A DNA stretch of 64,000 nucleotides, taken from NCBI RefSeq assembly GCF_022508225.1, contig NZ_JAETXJ010000009.1, positions 1-64,000 on the forward strand, given 5' to 3'. The notes beneath the pieces were generated by a model. The model was not told the DNA's origin. It ran no database searches and saw only the letters and a list, made by a program, of their open reading frames with translations. Source of the stretch: Desulfovibrio sp. UIB00. GTDB lineage: Bacteria; Desulfobacterota; Desulfovibrionia; Desulfovibrionales; Desulfovibrionaceae. A program made the translations under genes and the position numbers. Of the stretch, positions 60,524-64,000 are shown in pieces; position 1 is the stretch's first letter, and every line of letters begins with the position of its first letter.

Positions 60524-61015
60524 TTATTTGCGGCCGTATTTTGCATCGTGGGTGGCTTGCGCCAGCTTGCGAAAGCTCAAAATGGCCTCTACCACGTCAT
60601 TGGTCTCTCCATTGATTCTGGCCATTTCTTCCGGGTCCACATCGCCATCGGCAATGCGCTCTGCCGCAGCCGCCACATACTCGCCAAAATTTTTCACAGT
60701 ATGAGCCAGGCTTTGCACAAGCTCGCCACCGCAGGCGGCTGGTTGCTGCAGCTTCAAAAAAATGCCCTCGCGCTCGCGGGCCATAAAGGCGACCGGGGCG
60801 TCAGAGTTGCACACATCCATAAGCGGCAGCAGCATGTCGGCCCCTAGCTTGTGGCCGGGCTGGCGCGACAGCTCAGACATCATGGTGTTGTAATTGGTGT
60901 AGCCAGAAAATTCGGCAATGCTGCGCGGTGTAAGGCCAGATGGCGCTGTTTTGACCATCTGGTGCACCACGGCAGAGAGAGAAGGGTAGGGTTTGATAAC
61001 GATATTCCCGGCCAT
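60524..61015 (-). CDS. Phage regulatory CII-like protein (CP76 type)
   Basis: A 163-residue protein. PSGLTPRSIAEFSGYTNYNT is an HTH-like start, and LSRQPGHKLGADMLLPLMDV is the hallmark of the phage CII/CP76 family (N.....HKLG..ELL.IMD). The C-terminal half is helical. In P2-like and related phages such proteins regulate early genes or lysogeny. It lies between the cro-like gene and the 64-residue gene. Confidence 0.75.
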   Translation of the reverse strand: MAGNIVIKPYPSLSAVVHQMVKTAPSGLTPRSIAEFSGYTNYNTMMSELSRQPGHKLGADMLLPLMDVCNSDAPVAFMAREREGIFLKLQQPAACGGELVQSLAHTVKNFGEYVAAAAERIADGDVDPEEMARINGETNDVVEAILSFRKLAQATHDAKYGRK

Positions 61016-61079
61016 GCGATTGCGCCTCCGACTATTGCGTGGTCATAAACGAGAAAATGCGCTGAATTGAAAACGTGAA

Positions 61080-61334
61080 TTAGGCTTGGGCAAGACCAGG
61101 GAAATGGGGCTGCCTGGGGGCAGGGCCTCGGCGCTTTCTGCTGGGCAGGGGCAAGAGATCTTCCGGAAAGCCCAGCTTCAGCAGTGTTTCGTGAATTTCA
61201 GGGGATACGGTGTCGTTAAAAACAGCATAGCGGGCAGAGGCCGGGCCTTTGCCAATCTGCTGTCCAAGTGCGGCAAAGGTGATGTTGTGCTCGCCCATCC
61301 AGTCCAAAAGCCGACGATAGCGCTCAGTTGCCAT
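61080..61334 (-). CDS. Small Cro-like DNA-binding protein
   Basis: An 84-residue protein with a short HTH core (NITFAALGQQIGKGPASARY) and a basic Pro-rich tail. It is transcribed divergently from the repressor and is first in the operon that leads to int, as cro-like genes are. The promoter TTGACA-17-TAGTTT lies just upstream. Confidence 0.65.
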   Translation of the reverse strand: MATERYRRLLDWMGEHNITFAALGQQIGKGPASARYAVFNDTVSPEIHETLLKLGFPEDLLPLPSRKRRGPAPRQPHFPGLAQA

Positions 61335-61465
61335 GTTTCTGCCTCCCTGATAAATTTTTTCGAGTTTTTAATTCCCGCTTAACGTTACCTAGTTTTCAGA
61401 AAAACTAACGAGAATTAAGTTAACTGTCAACATGAATCTAGTTAAAAAATGAGATAGCTCAGCTT
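61335..61465. promoter_or_regulatory. Operator-rich switch region between the cro-like gene and the repressor
   Basis: On the minus strand TTGACA (61430-61425), 17 bases, TAGTTT (61407-61402) form the rightward-equivalent promoter for the cro-like operon. Within and around it are TAACGTTA, AGTTTTcagAAAAACT, GTTAAC and two TTAA-rich half-sites, typical of repressor operators. The GC content is lower than in the neighbouring genes. Confidence 0.7.
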
Positions 61466-62053
61466 ATGGAATTATTTGAGCGCATTAAGAAGGTCGGCAA
61501 GGTTGTTGCCACATCAGACTCTGCGATTGCTTCTGCCATCGGGATGAAGCAAAGCACATTTTCAGGCTACCTGAACGAACAGCGCCAGCATAACCTCTGG
61601 CCCCTGTTGCCTCAGATTCTTGAGGCTTTTCCTCGTCTTTCCCGCCACTGGCTATATTTTGGAGAGGGGCCAATGCTGATAGGGCAGGGTGTGCCCCTCG
61701 ATCAGCCTGTTCCCTTGCAAGAACTTATGCGAACGGCAGAAGGCATTGCGGCGGACTGCCACGGTTCGTGGGGTCAGGTGCTGCGCATGATCGTAGATGG
61801 TGCGCGCGAAGAACTGGAACAGCAAAGTGCTTCACCCGATGCGAGCAAAGAGCTTGCAGAGGCCAGAGCTGAAATTGCCCGCCTGCAAAAGAAAACGGAA
61901 ATGCTGCTCACCAGAACGGTGGAGCTTCAGGATGAACTTTTGAACGTACACAAGGCAGAGAAGGCTGAGCGGGAGAAGAGGGCAGAGAAATCCTCAGCTG
62001 AGGAGTCTGTAGGGCGCGCTGCCCACACTGGCCATACTGCTGCCCGCTCGTAG
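61466..62053 (+). CDS. CI-type phage repressor (HTH, no peptidase domain)
   Basis: A 195-residue protein. The N-terminal HTH (SDSAIASAIGMKQSTFSGYL, about 18-37) is followed by the CI-type HTH end FPRLSRHWLYFGEGPM. Residues about 120-175 form a coiled coil for oligomerisation (EIARLQKKTEMLLTRTVELQ). There is no S24 peptidase domain, so induction would not use RecA-driven self-cleavage. It faces the cro-like gene. No strong Shine-Dalgarno site is present (GATAGCTCAGCTT before the ATG). Confidence 0.78.
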   Translation: MELFERIKKVGKVVATSDSAIASAIGMKQSTFSGYLNEQRQHNLWPLLPQILEAFPRLSRHWLYFGEGPMLIGQGVPLDQPVPLQELMRTAEGIAADCHGSWGQVLRMIVDGAREELEQQSASPDASKELAEARAEIARLQKKTEMLLTRTVELQDELLNVHKAEKAEREKRAEKSSAEESVGRAAHTGHTAARS

Positions 62054-62074
62054 GGTGGGGACAGTAATGAAATT
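62027..62074 (+). repeat. Imperfect direct repeat, copy 1
   Basis: ACTGGCCATACTG (62027-62039), then after 17 bases GGGGaCAGTAATgAaATT (62057-62074). Both blocks and their spacing recur at 63516-63561. TACTG and CAGTA within each copy also form an inverted repeat. Copy 1 covers the end of the repressor gene. Confidence 0.75.
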
Positions 62075-62145
62075 GTATTCCGTGGTTAAAATTGTTGTCG
62101 CACGTTAAGTGACAAAAAATGCGGCCCAATTTGCAAGGAACAGTT

Positions 62146-62778
62146 ATGTGTAGGATAGGTGTTTATTTTTTCTTTCTAAGCTGTTTTTTTGCTCTTTTTT
62201 GTATAGAAATATTTTTAATACCTACTTGCTTGCTTGCGGAAACGGGGTCGTCTGGGTGGTCGTGGGAATCACAGACAACTATGGCTTATGTGGGGTGGAT
62301 AAGTACTGCGCTAACACTGGGCGGGCTTATTGCCTCATGTTGGGCCGCTGTTCGAGCAACAAACTCTGAGGAAGCGGCTAAGGAAGCAAAACAACAAACA
62401 TTAAAACTATCTTCTGCCTTTACTGGGTTAGCGAAAACGTGGAAGATTAAAAATGCTATTGAAGAAATTAATCGTATAAAAGAAGTGAATTGTAGTGAAG
62501 GGCGCCATGGTGTTCATTATTTATATGAATCGCTGCGGGAAAATTTGATAGAATATAAAATTGACTGTAAACATTTTCTTACAGATGCAGAATGCACTAC
62601 AATACAAGAAATCGTTGTATTTCTCAGAGATGCTGAAAACTTGTTTTTACACGATAGCGAGGATCAGCCTGAAATTAATATCCGAGAAATTAATGATAAA
62701 TTGACATGTTACAAGGATGTAATTGCAGAACTAGCGCAGACAATTGGAAATTCCATTATGGAGAAAAATAATGAATAA
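62146..62778 (+). CDS. Two-helix membrane protein (prophage cargo)
   Basis: A 210-residue protein I do not recognise. AAGGAACAGTT precedes the ATG at 62146, so the longer frame at 62119 is not used. The first membrane helix (about 4-26) is followed by a short external loop and a second helix (about 46-67). A cytoplasmic helical domain of about 140 residues follows (KAEEAAKEAKQQTLKLS-like start, then acidic and Lys-rich helices). The gene is far more AT-rich than the element around it, a sign of separate transfer. It overlaps the next gene by 8 bases, so the two act together. Confidence 0.7.
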   Translation: MCRIGVYFFFLSCFFALFCIEIFLIPTCLLAETGSSGWSWESQTTMAYVGWISTALTLGGLIASCWAAVRATNSEEAAKEAKQQTLKLSSAFTGLAKTWKIKNAIEEINRIKEVNCSEGRHGVHYLYESLRENLIEYKIDCKHFLTDAECTTIQEIVVFLRDAENLFLHDSEDQPEINIREINDKLTCYKDVIAELAQTIGNSIMEKNNE

Positions 62779-63118
62779 TAATTCAGATATTTCACTGCTT
62801 CTTTTTAAGATTATAGATAAAACATTGGATGGTAGAGTGGAGTGGGTAAAGGGGGTATATTTTAATTCTTTTGTATATAATATGTCGGAAGCAAGTATTT
62901 CTCTGACTTTAAGTCCTGGTGAAAACAATGATAGTTATGTTTTTTTTAATATATTGGATGGAACTGGTTTGGTTATAGAATCAATTGGGGAGTCTTTTTC
63001 ATGGAGTCCAACCAGAGATTCAACTCCAATAAGCTATTTGTATTATATTGCAAAAAGAAAAGCTTTGAAAGTTGATGAAGCTGTTCATAATATAACCAGG
63101 TATATTGATTCTCTATAG
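62771..63118 (+). CDS. Small soluble partner of the two-helix membrane protein
   Basis: A 115-residue protein of unknown function. Its ATG lies inside the end of the membrane-protein gene (ATGAATAA), with GGAG 8 bases upstream. It seems to be a mixed alpha/beta domain (FNILDGTGLVIESIGESFSW in the centre). The base composition matches the gene before it. Translational coupling suggests a complex or a toxin-antitoxin-like pair. Confidence 0.7.
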   Translation: MNNNSDISLLLFKIIDKTLDGRVEWVKGVYFNSFVYNMSEASISLTLSPGENNDSYVFFNILDGTGLVIESIGESFSWSPTRDSTPISYLYYIAKRKALKVDEAVHNITRYIDSL

Positions 63119-63235
63119 AATTAATATTGTAACTATAGTTGTGGCTGATAGCACAGAGCCAATTTTTAGATTTTTAACGGGCTTATGTGATTTTATCCGA
63201 TTGTTACGCCGTCAGATTCTCTTAAAACTAAAAAA

Positions 63236-63493
63236 ATGCCCGACATGTTTGCCCTGCATACGCAATACTTCCCCAACCACGGCGCGGCCCGGCTGGCCAT
63301 TGTGGATTATGCTCCCAACGGCAAAGGTGTTTCCGGCAAGGATGACTGACGCTGGAATATGTTCTCAGCCGCCGAGGCTGGCCCAACCGATGCCGAGTTG
63401 AAGGCGGAAAAGCCGGGCACCCTCTATCTGTCGCTTGAAAAAGCCCCGGCAGACCTGGCGGACGCGGTAGAAGGCAGCGCACCCCTGAAGTAG
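63236..63493 (+). pseudogene. GC-rich ORF interrupted by an in-frame TGA
   Basis: From the ATG at 63236 the frame reads 37 codons (MPDMFALHTQYFPNHGAARL at the start), then TGA (63347-63349), and then stays open for 48 more codons to a TAG, including EKPGTLYLSLEKAPADLADA. The codon use is that of the host core, unlike the AT-rich genes on its left. There is no ribosome binding site. It is most likely the remains of a gene cut by insertion and point mutation. It is not related to anything I can name. Confidence 0.55.
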
Positions 63494-63515
63494 TAGAGTA
63501 GGACAAGCTGCTTAT

Positions 63516-63561
63516 ACTGGCCATACTGTTCAGCTTGTGGAGCGGGGGCAGTAATAAGATT
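63516..63561 (+). repeat. Imperfect direct repeat, copy 2
   Basis: ACTGGCCATACTG (63516-63528), then after 15 bases GGGGgCAGTAATaAgATT (63544-63561). It matches copy 1 at 62027-62074, and a start codon follows 27 bases later. The 1.4 kb block between the copies holds the AT-rich gene pair. Confidence 0.75.
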
Positions 63562-63587
63562 ATGTAAATCTTTCTTGGGGGACACTT

Positions 63588-64000
63588 ATGCCTGCACGTA
63601 ACAATGCGATGAGTGAACTGGTTCGATTCTGGCTTGAATCCAGACATGGGTGCCTTGTTAAAGAATCTGTTCCTGTAAAGGTTCCCCACAATTATTCAGA
63701 TATAGATCTTGTTGCGGTTCGGCCAGACCTGCAGCCATGGAATCTGCCAGATGGTACGCCGATTACCCGTGCGATTGTTGAAACAAAGGACGAACACGAC
63801 TTCGACAAACATGGGACAGATTTTGGCAAACGCTTAGTATATGACAATTCCGTTCTTGGAAAAAATCTGTACACCCCGGCAAAGATGCGTGTGCATTTCA
63901 GTATGCTGCGCGCTGAGCACTACGAGGAAGCCAAGAAATTATTTGGAACAGATGATTTTGATAGGATTTTTGTAGTACACGCATTGAACCAGAACGTCAG
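63588..64000 (+). CDS. PD-(D/E)XK-like nuclease, partial (runs off the right edge)
   Basis: 137 codons are visible. GGGGGAC lies 5 bases before the ATG. The pattern YSDIDLVAVRPD, then AIVETKDEHD about 25 residues later, has the Asp, Glu and Lys of a PD-(D/E)XK nuclease core (D..ExK). YDNSVLGKNLYTPAKM follows. Restriction enzymes and phage-defence nucleases often show this core. The rest of the protein lies outside the window, so the family is uncertain. Confidence 0.6.
   Translation, partial: MPARNNAMSELVRFWLESRHGCLVKESVPVKVPHNYSDIDLVAVRPDLQPWNLPDGTPITRAIVETKDEHDFDKHGTDFGKRLVYDNSVLGKNLYTPAKMRVHFSMLRAEHYEEAKKLFGTDDFDRIFVVHALNQNV

Noticed and set aside
60490..60525. GC-rich hairpin with a T tract on the plus strand
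   Set aside because: It would terminate a plus-strand transcript, but the genes here run on the minus strand; no role could be supported.

Overview
The window looks like chromosomal DNA of a sulfate-reducing deltaproteobacterium of the Desulfovibrio group. This is an inference from gene content: a type III glutamine synthetase, DapL-type lysine synthesis, a nifU/nifS pair under an IscR-like regulator, anaerobic NrdD/NrdG with a cobalamin riboswitch, a chemosensory operon carrying ParA and HEAT-repeat genes, hemerythrin and HD-GYP proteins, and a fairly GC-rich core with Shine-Dalgarno-led genes. No rRNA operon or CRISPR array is visible.

Left accessory segment (1 to about 2780): a partial IS3-family insertion sequence with its -1 frameshift site, an AT-rich YkgJ-like metal-binding protein gene, and the decayed remains of a tyrosine integrase lying directly against the 3' end of a tRNA-Leu(GAG) gene. 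This is the scar of an old integrated element.

Core, left half (2780-26640): a DUF1786 protein, a phenylacetate-CoA ligase-like enzyme, a DUF456 membrane protein and TrmJ; a chemoreceptor; an HD-domain protein with a secreted partner; rplM-rpsI and a YcaO protein; a complete branched-chain amino acid ABC transporter (livK, then livHMG and livF); an M16 zinc peptidase; and the anaerobic ribonucleotide reductase locus (nrdD, a 56-codon ORF, nrdG) behind a cobalamin riboswitch with a terminator.

Core, middle (26650-39020): bacteriohemerythrin plus HD-GYP; iscR-like/nifU/nifS for Fe-S assembly; a MetA-family enzyme predicted to be an acetyltransferase, with a palindromic operator in its promoter; a ferredoxin-like protein and a phosphoglycolate phosphatase-like HAD protein; an operon pairing a degenerate carbamoyltransferase with a two-part ThrE-type exporter; a rhomboid protease, rpmB and a nitroreductase.

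Chemosensory operon and nitrogen block (39096-57810): cheB, a HEAT-repeat gene, cheR, parA, cheW, cheY and cheA run in one direction. After tRNA-Pro(CGG) come dapL and dapF, then amtB-glnB-glnA(III) with a sigma-54 promoter, and a GAF/AAA+/Fis sigma-54 activator next to it.

Right accessory segment (58161 to the end): a prophage or integrative element sits in tRNA-Glu(UUC). It has an integrase, an HTH excisionase-like gene, a deoxyribosyltransferase-like gene, a CII-like regulator and a cro-like gene on one strand, facing a CI-type repressor across an operator-rich switch region. Beyond the repressor lie AT-rich cargo genes (a membrane protein overlapping a small partner), a GC-rich broken ORF, imperfect direct repeats, and a PD-(D/E)XK-like nuclease cut by the window edge. 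This cargo is the best candidate for an undescribed defence or conversion module.
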